Positions 18,761-28,761 of a stretch of 64,000 nucleotides of DNA are shown piece by piece. This DNA comes from Blastocladiella emersonii ATCC 22665 (Eukaryota > Blastocladiomycota > Blastocladiomycetes > Blastocladiales > Blastocladiaceae). The translations under genes and the position numbers were made by a program. Positions within the stretch are counted from its first letter, which is position 1; the number at the start of each line of letters is the position of its first letter. The stretch lies in contig JANHCV010000011.1 in assembly GCA_025594325.1 (NCBI GenBank), positions 558,001 to 622,000 on the forward strand, in the 5' to 3' direction. The notes under the pieces are model-generated. The model did no database searches and had not been told where the DNA came from. It saw only the letters and a program-made list of their open reading frames with translations.

Positions 18761-21166
18761 ATGTCGACCCTCGATGTCGCGCCCATGCCCCGCCCGCTCG
18801 GCAGCTCGCGCAGCGTCAGCGGCGCCAGCGTGTCGTCCGTGGCGAGCCATCCGGACCCGACGCCCATCGCGCCCTCGTCGCTGGCCCGCGTGTGGAACCT
18901 CAAGAGCGCAACGTACTACAACTCCCGTCCCGCGCCTCGCCCACCGTCCCCTCACGACCGCTCTCCCTCCCACGTAGTACACAGACCGACCAATCCGACT
19001 TCCCCGCGACGCAGGACATCGCGGAGCGCCTATCCGCGCTCGAGTCCGAGGTCGACTTCCGGACCGCGGTGCTGCACGAGACGCAACAGCGCGCGCTGCA
19101 CGACCACTTCCAGTCTCTGCGCGAGCACCTGGCCGACCGCGTGGCGCAGCTGGACCGCGCCGCCGAGACCAAAGTGCGCCGCGCGCGGACGGCCGCGCAA
19201 GTCGAGCTCGCGAGCACGCTGCGAGCCGTCGAGACCGCGTGGGCGAAAGAGTGCGAGCGGCGGTGCGCCGAGGCCGAGGCGGCGGTCGCGCACACGCAAG
19301 CGACGGCGCGCGCGCAGGTCCGCGAGGCGCGCGTGTCGGCGCTCGCGGCCAACGACCAGGCGCTCCTCGCCAAGGCGCAGCTCGCGAAACTGATGCAGTG
19401 GATGCGCCAGCGGTACGGCGAGCCCGACAGCCGCGCCGCGCAGGAGTGCCTCGAGGCGGACGAGACGTCGGCCATCATTGTCGAGCTGCAGCGCCGCGTC
19501 GACGAGCGCGACCAGACGATCGCGGACTTGACCGAGGTCATCGAGCGGTTCCAGGCGACCGGAGAGCTGTCGGGCGGGCCGCCCAGGCTCCTGGGCGTGG
19601 GCCTGCACCACTCGGACTCGACGTCGTCGTTCACAGGCTCCGAGCGCAGCAGCTCGACGCAGCTCACGGTGCCGTCGCTCATCCGCAGCAGCCGGAACGG
19701 GCCCGGGTCGAGCAGCGGCGGCATGAAGCGCGGCCGGCGTCAGGACGGGTCGCTGCTCGCCACGCTCGAGGAGTCGGGCGACGATGCCGCGGGCGGGGCG
19801 ATGGACGCGGCCGGGAGCTCCGAGCTCGGCGGCCACCCGGGCGACGCGTCGCAGCAGCAGCAGCAGGCCAAGGGCATCTCCGAGGAGGAGCTCCAGACCC
19901 TGCTCCGCGCCCATGAGGACAAGGTCGACGAGAAGTGGAAGTCGCGCACGCAGAAGCTGCGGCTGCAGTACGAGACGCAGGCGAGCGAGCTGCGCAACCA
20001 GCTCGCGCGGGTCACCGAGCAGCTCGAGCTGTTGCAGAAGAGGTACGGCTTGGTTTGAATCCGAAGCGACCGCGACACTGACAAACTCACTGGGACTGAA
20101 GCATCCGGTCCGTCAACGACCCGAGCAAGATGACGCAGATCGTCGCGCGGCAACGCGCCATCCTCGACATTGCCGCCGTCCTGATGCGCCCGCCGACGCC
20201 GCCCCCGCCTCCACCACCGCAGCCACCCTCACACCACTCGCCGTCCATGTCCGCATCCCACTTGGGATCCGGGTCGCGCGACGGCCTGCGCGGTCGGTCG
20301 GCGAACCGGCGACGGAGCAGCAGCTCCAGCAGCAACGTGTCTGCGGGCTCTCGCCCCGTAGGCAGCGCGTCGTCGCTGACGCGCGCGGGCGACTCGGTGC
20401 ACGCGTCGCAGGGTTCGGTGCGGCGGTCGGCGTCGGGGCAGCGGCCCGCGCAGTCCCCGCGCGCGGCCGTGAACCGGCGGTCCATGGGCGGCGGCACGGC
20501 CACGCCGCCGCAGCAGGGCAAGGGGCTCGCGACGCACGCGCCGGCCGAGTGGACGCAGTCGGCGTCGCATCTCCCGCAGCTGCCGAGTCCCAGCGAGGGC
20601 GTTACGCGGCAGCCGGCGTCGCCGCAGCGACAGCCGCAGCGACAGCCGCAGCAACAGGCGAATACGCGGCATCCGACGCAACCGAGCCCCGTGCGGGCGA
20701 GCAATCGACGACAGGGCCCCGGCACCTCGCTGTCGCAGAGTACCGGGTCGCGCGGCGGGAGCGTCGCGAGCAGCGCAAAGAACATCACGGTCGGGCTCGG
20801 GATTGAGATGCCGCGGGCTACGTCGTCGCCGCTGTACTGTCGCAGGTCTTCTGGTCAAGTGAAGCGGGAGACTGACTGTATCGCGTGCGTGTAGACACGA
20901 GCCCGGACCGCCGTCGCAGCACGGATCGGGCGAAATCAAGTCGGTGGCGCCGCGCGGGTCGCAGGGCAGCGGGCTCGAGCTTCAAGGGTGCGTCCAACGT
21001 CCACTTTCCGTCACGACCGTGATGCTAACGCTCCACCCAACGTAGCCGCACGCGAGGTCCAGGATCAACGGGTCCGTCGAGCCCGCAGCGGGTGCACGGC
21101 CCGAGCCGGCTCTCGATGCAGCAGCGAGCGAGCCCAGCGGGATCGCGCGACTCGACGATGTCCTGA
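18761..21166 (+). CDS. Coiled-coil protein, unassigned (possibly centrosomal/cytoskeletal)
   Basis: Five exons: 18761-18912, 18978-20042, 20102-20833, 20895-20987 and 21046-21166, giving 720 aa. 5' splice sites are GTACTA, GTACGG, GTACTG and GTGCGT. Intron 2 ends AAG, the only such end in the window; intron 3 could instead start 12 nt later in the same phase. Residues about 55-215 and 330-410 are heptad-rich coiled coil (for example LREHLADRVAQLDRAAETKV and QASELRNQLARVTEQLELLQ), joined by a Ser/Gly linker. A short helix follows (MTQIVARQRAILDIAAVLM), then a basic, Pro/Ser/Gln-rich C-terminal 250 residues. No catalytic motif. In a flagellated fungus a centriolar or basal-body role would be natural, but nothing in the sequence proves it. 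Confidence 0.65.
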
Positions 21167-21738
21167 CCACGGCGCGACCACGGCAACCATCATGTGCGTG
21201 TAATACATGGCTTGCGTGCTCACGAGGAGGGGCGGTGACTCGAGGGAGGCGTCGGCGTTGGGGACGGGTCGCGTGTCGCGTGGTTAGGAACACTCCAGCC
21301 GCACTGCGTCCCGGGCGTTTCCGAGTTTTTGTTCGCTCGCGCTCCGATTGGCTGCCTATTTCCGGACTGGTTTTGGGCGCGATTATCTTTCGCACGGCGC
21401 ACCTGTTGTCGGTCCGCCTCTGTGGGCTGGTCCCCTCCCTCCCGCGGCCCCGCTCGCGCCCTCTCTCCTCTCTCTCTACCCGCTTGCGAAAGAGTATCAT
21501 CGCATAGCCCGCTACCTGCTACGAAGCTCTACTGCCAGTTGTTGGCCGGGACCCTGCATTCATCCTCCTCCCCACAGCGCGCATCGCCCGCTTCAGCTCA
21601 GTGCTCTCTTGCTTCTGCCGTGTGCTAGGTACTTGAACCTCGCACTCTTGGTCCTCGGCAAGCGCTGACACGCCAGTACGACGTAGACCGCACACACACA
21701 CAACTTCGCGCGTAGTGCGCGACCCAGCAACCACCATC
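21167..21738. other. Intergenic region upstream of AASS
   Basis: No gene seen. It contains a CACCTGT box near 21398, a C/T-rich tract at about 21431-21480, and TGTGCTAGGTACTTG at about 21620, which could mark a 5' UTR splice site. Probably the AASS promoter and leader. Confidence 0.4.
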
Positions 21739-24576
21739 ATGTACACTCGCCTTTCCGCGCTGCGCTCGGCGCGCGCGGCCAACCCGCTGCGGCGCTGCGG
21801 GTTCGCGACGACGCCCGCGGCCGAGGCGCCGACGGTCGGGATCCGGCGCGAGACCAAGCACAAGTGGGAGCGGCGCACGCCGGTGCTGCCCGAGCACGTC
21901 AGCGCGCTGGTCAAGGACGGGATCCGGGTCGTGGTGCAGCCGTCGACGATCCGCGTGGTCGGCGACGAGCGGTACCGCGCGGCGGGCGCCGAGATCGCCG
22001 AGGACCTGTCGTCGGCCGACGTGATTGTCGGCATCAAGGAGGTGGAGCCCGCGGCGCTGCTCAAGGACAAGGCGTACCTCTACTTCTCGCACACCCACAA
22101 GGCCCAGCCCTACAACATGCCCATGCTGCAGGACGTGCTCGACAAGAAGATCCGCCTGCTCGACTACGAGCTCATCACCGACGACCACGGCCGCCGCCAG
22201 GTCATGTTCGGCACCTTTGCCGGCTACGCGGGCATGCTCGACGGCCTGCACGCCATGGGCCTGCGCATGCTCGCCATGGGCTTCGGCACCCCGTTCCTCA
22301 ACGTCGGCATGGCCCACACCTACCCGACCCTCAACCACGCCAAGAACACGCTGCGCGACCTCGGCAAGGTGATCGCCGCCGACGGCCTGCCGCGCGCCTT
22401 TGGCCCCGTCGTCGTCACCTTCACGGGCACGGGTAACGTGTCGCTCGGCGCCCAGGAGGTGTTCAAGTGCCTGCCGCACGAGTTCATCAAGCCCGCCGAC
22501 CTGCAGAAGCTCGTCGACAGCGGCAACTGGGACTCGCGCAAGATCTACGCCACGGTCGTTGACGTTGCCGACCACGTCGTGCGCCGCGACGGCAAGTCGG
22601 GCAAGTTCGACTTCGCGCACTACCTCGCCAACCCGGCCGAGTACACGTCCGAGTTTGCCACCAAGATCGCGCCGTACACGACGCTGCTGGTGACGGGCCA
22701 CTACTGGGACACGCAGTTCCCGCGCCTCATCACGACGGCGCAGGCCAAGCAGGGCTTCCGCGAGTGGCAGAAGAAGCACCGCATGATCACCATCGCCGAC
22801 GTGTCGTGCGACATTGGCGGCGCCCTCGAGTTCATGTCGCACGCCGCCAAGATCGACGACCCCTGGTTCATGTACAACCCGGCCACGGGCAAGGAGCACA
22901 AGGACATTGGCGGCGAGGGCATCCAGATCATGTCCGTCGACATCCTCCCCGCCGAGCTCCCGCTCGAGTCGTCGCAGTACTTTGGCGACAAGCTGCTGCC
23001 GTACCTCAAGGACCTCGCCAAGGGCAAGTTCGACGCCCCCGTCCTCGCCCGCGCTACCATCGCCGCCGACGGCAAGCTCCTGCCGCGCCACGCGTGGCTG
23101 AACGAGAAGCTGCCCAAGAGCACGTCGGTCAAGTCCGCCGGTGCTCCCGCTGCCGCTGGCCGCCAGCGCGTTGTGGTCCTCGGCTCCGGCTTCGTCGCCG
23201 GCCCGCTCGTCGACTACCTGCTGCGCCGCCCGAACGTCGACATCACGCTGGCGTCCAACAACCTGGCCGAGGCGCAGCGCCTGGCGTCGACGCGCGACGC
23301 GTCGCGCATCCGCATCGAGGAGGTGGAGGTGCACCCGACGCAGATGAACGCCAAGCTCGCGGGCGTGCTCAAGACGGGCGACGTGGTCGTGTCGCTGGTC
23401 CCGGCGTCGCTGCACATCCCCGTGGCGCAGTCGTGCATTGACCAGAAGATCCACCTCGTCACGGCGTCGTACATTTCGCCCGCGATGCAGCAGCTCGACG
23501 CGGCGGCGCAGAAGGCCGGCGTCACCATCATGAACGAGGTCGGGCTCGACCCCGGAATCGACCACCTCACGGCCAAGCAGTTCATTGACGAGGTGCACGC
23601 GCACGGCGGGCAGCTCGAGGGCTTTGTCTCGTGGTGCGGCGGTCTCCCGGCCCCCGAGGACTCGGGCAACCCGCTCGGGTACAAGTTCTCGTGGTCGCCG
23701 CGCGGCGTGCTGCTGGCGGCCATGAACGCGGCCGTGTACCGCAAGGACGGCAAGGAGGTGCACGTGCCGTCGGAGAAGCTGCTGCAGTCGGCGCAGAAGG
23801 TCAACATGTACAAGGGGTTCGCGCTCGAGGGCCTGCCCAACCGCGACTCGCTCGCCTACATTGACCAGTACCAGCTCGACCGCAAGGTCCTGCAGACCAT
23901 GTTCCGCGGCACGCTCCGCTACGAGGGCTACTCGCGCCTCGTCCACCACATGCGCACTCTCGGCCTCCTCGGCACGTCGGCGCTCCCCGGCCTCGACCGC
24001 GCCGCCGCCGCGGCGACGTCGTGGCCCGCGCTCCTCGCCTCGCTGCTCGGGACCAAGGCCCACGACGCGGCCACGCTCGAGACGGCGATCCGCGCGCGCC
24101 TGACGGCCGCTGGCGCGCCCGCGGCCGAGATCGCCGAGACGGTGGCGGCGCTGTCGTGGATGGGCATGTTCGACGCATCGGCGTCGGCGTTCCCCGCGGG
24201 CTCCGTGGCGGGCACCGCGGCGCACCCGGTGGCGCTCGACGCGACGTGCGCGCAGCTGCAGGCCAAGCTCGTGTACGGCGAGGGCGAGCGCGACATGGTG
24301 GCGATGCACCACGAGTTCACGATCCGCACGCGCGCGGGCAAGCGCGCGCACCACACGGCGACCATGGTGGCCTACGGCGACCCGCTGCCCACGGGGTACA
24401 CGGCCATGGCCAAGACGGTCGGCCTGCCCGCGGCCATCGCCGCCGAGATGCTCCTCGAGGGCAAGATCGCGGCGCACGGCGTCCTCGCGCCCATGGCCCG
24501 CGACGTGTACGAGCCCATGCTCGGCGTCCTCCACAAGGAGGGGATCAAGTTTGTCGAGAAGTCGACGGACCTGTAA
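21739..24576 (+). CDS. AASS: Bifunctional lysine-ketoglutarate reductase / saccharopine dehydrogenase (AASS), mitochondrial
   Basis: Single exon, 945 aa. The ATG at 21739 starts a presequence (MYTRLSALRSARAANPLRRC, then GFATT). Residues about 30-420 are the LKR domain: VGIRRETKHKWERRTPVLPE, IVGIKEV, YFSHTHKAQPYNMPML, TFTGTGNVSLGAQEVF. Residues about 470-930 are the SDH domain: Rossmann loop VVVLGSGFVAGPLVDYLL, NEVGLDPGIDHLTAKQFIDE and SWCGGLPAPEDSGNPLGYKF. LKR joins lysine and 2-oxoglutarate with NADPH to make saccharopine; SDH splits it into glutamate and aminoadipate semialdehyde. The fused order is that of animal and plant lysine catabolism. Dikaryan fungi normally encode separate Lys1 and Lys9, which work in the biosynthetic direction. 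Absence of introns is notable for a gene this long here. Confidence 0.93.
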   Translation: MYTRLSALRSARAANPLRRCGFATTPAAEAPTVGIRRETKHKWERRTPVLPEHVSALVKDGIRVVVQPSTIRVVGDERYRAAGAEIAEDLSSADVIVGIKEVEPAALLKDKAYLYFSHTHKAQPYNMPMLQDVLDKKIRLLDYELITDDHGRRQVMFGTFAGYAGMLDGLHAMGLRMLAMGFGTPFLNVGMAHTYPTLNHAKNTLRDLGKVIAADGLPRAFGPVVVTFTGTGNVSLGAQEVFKCLPHEFIKPADLQKLVDSGNWDSRKIYATVVDVADHVVRRDGKSGKFDFAHYLANPAEYTSEFATKIAPYTTLLVTGHYWDTQFPRLITTAQAKQGFREWQKKHRMITIADVSCDIGGALEFMSHAAKIDDPWFMYNPATGKEHKDIGGEGIQIMSVDILPAELPLESSQYFGDKLLPYLKDLAKGKFDAPVLARATIAADGKLLPRHAWLNEKLPKSTSVKSAGAPAAAGRQRVVVLGSGFVAGPLVDYLLRRPNVDITLASNNLAEAQRLASTRDASRIRIEEVEVHPTQMNAKLAGVLKTGDVVVSLVPASLHIPVAQSCIDQKIHLVTASYISPAMQQLDAAAQKAGVTIMNEVGLDPGIDHLTAKQFIDEVHAHGGQLEGFVSWCGGLPAPEDSGNPLGYKFSWSPRGVLLAAMNAAVYRKDGKEVHVPSEKLLQSAQKVNMYKGFALEGLPNRDSLAYIDQYQLDRKVLQTMFRGTLRYEGYSRLVHHMRTLGLLGTSALPGLDRAAAAATSWPALLASLLGTKAHDAATLETAIRARLTAAGAPAAEIAETVAALSWMGMFDASASAFPAGSVAGTAAHPVALDATCAQLQAKLVYGEGERDMVAMHHEFTIRTRAGKRAHHTATMVAYGDPLPTGYTAMAKTVGLPAAIAAEMLLEGKIAAHGVLAPMARDVYEPMLGVLHKEGIKFVEKSTDL

Positions 24577-24717
24577 GTGTGGTTGTTGGTGACAAACGAA
24601 TGCAAAAGAGCTTAGTTTCCTCTCTCCTGTTGTGTTGCGTCGGCGCGTCCCACGGGGGCGAGGTGAAAGTGGCGCGACGCGAATTCGTGCTCTGACTCCT
24701 CACGCCCGCCGGCGCGT

Positions 24718-24746
24718 CTTCTCTCTCTCTCTCCTCTCTCTCCCCC
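24718..24746. promoter_or_regulatory. C/T-rich tract just upstream of a start codon
   Basis: About 29 nt of almost pure CT, ending about 30 nt before the ATG at 24776. Similar pyrimidine tracts precede the MAPK start (about 42950-42962) and, on the minus strand, the dsRBD gene start. Pyrimidine tracts before start codons are common in fungal housekeeping promoters. Confidence 0.4.
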
Positions 24747-24775
24747 TCAAGATAGACTTTTCCACCACGAATGCC

Positions 24776-26397
24776 ATGCATCGAGACCACCCCCACCTGC
24801 CGCCTTCGCGCAGCCCGTTCCTCGCGCGCCGCGGGTTCGCGATCGAGCGGCAACGCCCGCGCGGGCTGCTGCTGTCCCGATCGACGTCCCTCAACGCCGC
24901 ACCGACCGCTACCCGGATCGCGCGGCCCGAATCGTTTGGATTGTTCCACGCCGCTGCTGCGGAAGATGCCGGTGGCCTGTCGTTTGATGACGACAGCGAC
25001 GCGGACGAGGACATGGTGAACTCGGTTGTCCGCACGCCGATCCGTCCGCCGCAGCCGTCAGCCCCGGCGTCAGCATTCAGGGCGCCGGCCCTGGCGGTCG
25101 CGCGGACGGCACCGAGCGCAGCACCGTGTCGATCAGTCAGGGCTATGCTCGGCGCAGCGGTGGCGTCCTCTATGGCTGTGTTGCGGCCGAGAGATCGAGC
25201 GACGAGCACACTGCGTCGGCGGCCGAGTTGCGAGCGCGAGTACCGCAGCAGCGACGACGACCGGTCCGTGGCCCCGAAGGTCCCCGTCAAGAAGGCGCCC
25301 GCTGCTGCTTCAGCGCGGCGGGTACGCGTCGGCGTCGCTGTGGGTACGCTCACACACGTCAAGGCACTCGCGAGCGCTCGAAGCTCACCCTACGCTGTGT
25401 AGTCGCCCTCCTCACTCTACTCCTCGCCGTCTCGATCGCCCGCATGTCCAGCAACTGCACGCTACACCTGTTGGGCCTGACGATCCCGACCCCGCCGCCG
25501 CCCCCGCCACCACGACCTGCGCCGGCACCCGTCGTTCCTCGCGGGATCCACGCGCGGGCACGCTCCCTGTGCCACGCTGCGTTCCCGTCCATCTTCCCGC
25601 CCGCAGCCATCGAGATCGACCCCGCTCCGCCACCTGCCGCTCCCGTACTCGCCCCGCCGCTCGTCGGCATGACCTGCCGCGCGCCGCGCCCCCCGCCGCC
25701 TCCACCCGCGCGCGCCCCGCTCGCGCCGTGGCTCGCCGCGACGCCGGTATGGCTCGACGCCATCGCCCCGCTCCTCGCCGGATTCCCGCCCACCACCATC
25801 GACCCGGCCGCCGCTGCAGGCGCGCTGTGCTCCGCACACCGCCAGTCGCTCCTCCCATCCACCCAACCCGCGTGCGCGGCGCTCGAATCCGCCGGCCGCG
25901 CCGCGACGCGATTCCCGCGGTTCCTGCGCGCAGCCGTCGCGCGGGTCCACGGCGAAGCCGCGTCGCTCGCGCGGCGCGACGCGCGGCCCGAGCCCGCGCA
26001 CGTCGTGCATGCCGCGCGCGTGCTACGGGACGCGCACGCGGACGTTCTCGGGAGGGCGCGCGGGGTACGGGACGTGGTCGCGGCGCAGGTCAAGCTGCTG
26101 CGCGGCGAGTTCACGGTCAGCGGACCGCCGGTCCTCGCGCGCGTCGTGCCGCTGGCCGAGGCGGCGAGGGACGCGTGGGACGCTGTCGTTGCGCGGCTCG
26201 AGGTGGCGGGCGACGAGGTGGGGCCGCTGCTCGACGTGTACGTGAGCGAGGGCGAGATCGAGGTGGCGAGAAGGGTTGAGGATGATCGTGGATGGGACCA
26301 TGGCGGCCGGCGGCGCGAGCTCGCGGTCGCGGCGGTCCTGGAGCGGCTCGCGGGGATGCTTGCGGGGACGGATGTTGAGGAGGTCGTGGAGGAGTGA
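24776..26397 (+). CDS. Single-pass membrane protein of unknown function
   Basis: Exons 24776-25343 and 25403-26397 give 520 aa; the 59-nt intron is GTACGC...GTGTAG. I chose the ATG at 24776. An ATG 5 nt upstream opens a different, short frame (82 codons) and could act as an overlapping upstream ORF. The N-terminal 180 residues are disordered, with an acidic LSFDDDSDADEDM patch. The splice junction falls inside one membrane helix (RVRVGVAVVALLTLLLAVSI), which becomes continuous only after splicing. That supports the model. After a Pro-rich stretch (TIPTPPPPPPPRP), the last 260 residues are Ala-rich and helical. With the basic flank on the N-terminal side, a cytosolic or nucleoplasmic N-terminus is likely. 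Family not recognised. Confidence 0.6.
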
Positions 26398-26437
26398 GTG
26401 ATGGAGGGAGGGGGATATATTCTACTGCTACGAGCAA
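26398..26437. terminator. Shared 3' end of two convergent genes
   Basis: Forty bp between the stop codons, with a GATATATTC core (about 26414-26422) like the TATATA polyadenylation-efficiency elements of fungi. The UTRs of the two genes must overlap. Confidence 0.35.
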
Positions 26438-27967
26438 CTAGCGCGTCGCAACGCTGCACTGCTGGTTGACGCGCCATGTCATGATGTCCACGGCGCTGTA
26501 GGCGTGCACGAGCGCTGCGCTCAAAACGAAAAGATGCCAAATTGTGTGAGAATGAAGTATGATGTCGAACTTGCCGGGGAACCAGCGCTCGGGCACCTTG
26601 GCGGCGTAGATGACGGCGCCGCCGATGTAGGTCGCGCCCATGACGAGCCAGCCGTACGCGGCCCACCACGGGATGTCGTCGGGGAACCCGTTGGCGATGA
26701 GGAAGTGCACGATGGGCAGGCCGCTGAGGACGCCGGACCCAATGTAGATGAGGGTACGCCAGACGCGGAACCGGGCCGTCGGCCACACGGGGAACATGGG
26801 TCCGACGATCCCCACAAACGACACGGAGATGAGCGAGGACAGGTAGACGGTGCGCCAGAAGGCGTCGCAGTAGTAGGCGTAGTAGGTGACGATGGTGGCG
26901 GACCCGCAGATCAGGATCGAGATGCCGGCGTAGTCGAGGCACCCGAACCGGATGTAGGCGGTGCGGTTGTTGCAGAAGTGGGTGTGGAACAGCGTCGAGA
27001 ACAGGAAGCACTTGCACGCCGACAGCAGGAACGCGATGAAGACGACGTGGTCCCAGAAGTCGGCGCGCGCCGGCAGCAGGTACTGCGTGCTCGCGACCAT
27101 GCCGGCGAACAGGATCAGGCCCGCGAGGTGGGTCCAGATGTTGCCCGTCTCGTTGTGCACAAAGAACATGGACCGCCACGACTGCGCGTACGTGTACCCG
27201 GACCGGTACCCGGTGTGGATGTTCTCGTTGTCCTGCAGGTAGTGCGGGATCTGCGCGTACCGGTACACGGGCAGCTTGGTCGACGACCACCACGCCGAGA
27301 TCCACGTCGGCGCGCCGCGCGGCGCATCGATGAACGGGTCGTCGAGGAGCAGCTCGCTCGACCCGTCGTCCTTCTTCTTCTTCTTCTGGCTCGCGATCAT
27401 GCCGTCGTCGTGGCGGTGCGGGTGGCCGAGCGTCGCGGACGAGGAGACGAGCGGGACACGGGCCTCGCCGCTCTCGTTGCTCGGCGACTTGTTCAGCGTG
27501 CCCTGCGACTGCGACTGCGACGCGCTCGGGTTGCGCGATCTGGACCGCGGGCGGCCCGAGTGGTGGGTGACGACCGTGTGGGCCTGGTACGGCACGTCGA
27601 GCGAGGCCGAGCTGCCGCGCGACCGCGGCGGCGGCGGCGCACCCGCCAACGACGAGAGCGCGTCGATCGCGTTGGCCGAGACGCTGGACTGCATCGGGCG
27701 CATCCTTGGTGGCAGCGACGAGGAGGTCACGACAGAGGCGGACGCGGAGTGGACCGGGGCGGGCGGCGGCGGCGAGCCGGGCGCAGATGCATGAACCGAG
27801 GACGACGAGGTCTGCGAGGAAGCCGTGACGTTACGTCGCCGGATCGGATCCGTCGTCGCGGTCGTGGTTGATGATGGTGCCGCCGGCGCAGGAGCAGCAG
27901 GAGAAGCAGCAGAAGGCGAGGCGCGACCGCCGGCCGCGTCGTCGGAAGGTGTAGGTGTCGATGTCAT
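26438..27967 (-). CDS. PAQR family seven-helix membrane protein (adiponectin receptor / Izh-like)
   Basis: Single exon, 509 aa, from the ATG at 27967 (MTSTPTPSDD). The first 200 residues are disordered and Ser/Pro/Ala-rich, with a lysine run (ASQKKKKKDDGS). The PAQR (hemolysin III) domain fills the rest: NENIHTGYR and NETGNIWTHLAGLILF before and in helix 1; FLFSTLFHTHFCNNR with the first zinc-site His; FGCLDYAGISILICGS with the conserved Asp; and HSHTIWHLFVLSAALVHAYS with the HxxxH zinc pair in helix 7. The family includes yeast Izh1-4 and animal AdipoR, proposed zinc-dependent ceramidase-type hydrolases and receptors. The domain is complete. The long N-terminal extension is unusual compared with yeast Izh2 (317 aa). 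Confidence 0.92.
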   Translation of the reverse strand: MTSTPTPSDDAAGGRASPSAASPAAPAPAAPSSTTTATTDPIRRRNVTASSQTSSSSVHASAPGSPPPPAPVHSASASVVTSSSLPPRMRPMQSSVSANAIDALSSLAGAPPPPRSRGSSASLDVPYQAHTVVTHHSGRPRSRSRNPSASQSQSQGTLNKSPSNESGEARVPLVSSSATLGHPHRHDDGMIASQKKKKKDDGSSELLLDDPFIDAPRGAPTWISAWWSSTKLPVYRYAQIPHYLQDNENIHTGYRSGYTYAQSWRSMFFVHNETGNIWTHLAGLILFAGMVASTQYLLPARADFWDHVVFIAFLLSACKCFLFSTLFHTHFCNNRTAYIRFGCLDYAGISILICGSATIVTYYAYYCDAFWRTVYLSSLISVSFVGIVGPMFPVWPTARFRVWRTLIYIGSGVLSGLPIVHFLIANGFPDDIPWWAAYGWLVMGATYIGGAVIYAAKVPERWFPGKFDIILHSHTIWHLFVLSAALVHAYSAVDIMTWRVNQQCSVATR

Positions 27968-28761
27968 GGTGTCGCGGTCTGTCGTGTGATCCGTGATAGA
28001 GTGGATAGAGTGCGGCAGGAGGAAGGGCTTGGCAAGGCCACGCTGACGGGGAAGTGCGGAGGGGGGAGGTTCCGGCGGGCGAGTCGCGCGGGGACCGCTG
28101 CCGTCAAGAGGCTCGAGAATAGGCGCCGGCAACGGCGATGGGGTCCTTCGTTGGGGCGGGTGAGCCGGGACACCCAATCGCACTCGGTGCAGGTGGAAGA
28201 AACGTTGTCGTCGCCGTCGCGTTGAGAGAGGGAGAGAGGGGGAGGGCGAGGCCGGCGCGCTCGCCTCGCCTCGCCGCGGGCGTGTTGACCACCACCGTCA
28301 CCGACGCCGTGGTCGCGCTGAGATGGTCGCGCCGTGGCATCACCGACGCCCGACGCCGTCCACACAACGGCACGGTGATGCAAGGACGGGTCGAGTGCCT
28401 CGCGGCGGAGACGGGCGGTCCGACGGCGCGGAGTCGCTGGTGGCGAAGGCGAGGGCGCCCCATGCTTGCGATGTGGCGTGGCGCGTCGTTTGGGAGGGCC
28501 CCACTTTGCCCGCTGCTGGCATCATGGCCCTCTCGCTGACGTGGCAGACCATGGATCTCATCTGCATTAGACTTGCTGCAGTATGGTCGGATCACTCGCG
28601 GTCGTGGACGGCACTTGAGACACGCTCTCGCGGATCATGGCGACCTGATCCCCTCTTGGTCGGTCAACTCGGCCGATTCAAGGGACCTGAGCTCGTTCTC
28701 TGTCGCGCAAGAGAGGTCATTTGTGAGCAATGTGCACTTGGATTCACTCTCAATCAACCCC
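27968..28761. other. Intergenic region upstream of PAQR gene
   Basis: Promoter of the PAQR gene and 3' end of the VWA gene (both minus strand). Overlapping open frames on both strands look like GC-rich noise. No conserved protein, tRNA or repeat seen. Confidence 0.4.

Noticed and set aside
20043-20101. GGTTTGAATCC resembling a tRNA T-loop
   Set aside because: Lies in an intron of the coiled-coil gene, with no acceptor or anticodon stems around it.
21625-24534. 969-codon open frame antisense to AASS
   Set aside because: Arg/Val/Leu/Gly-rich mirror of a GC-rich gene in a complementary frame; no domain. Long antisense frames are expected where third positions are almost all G or C.
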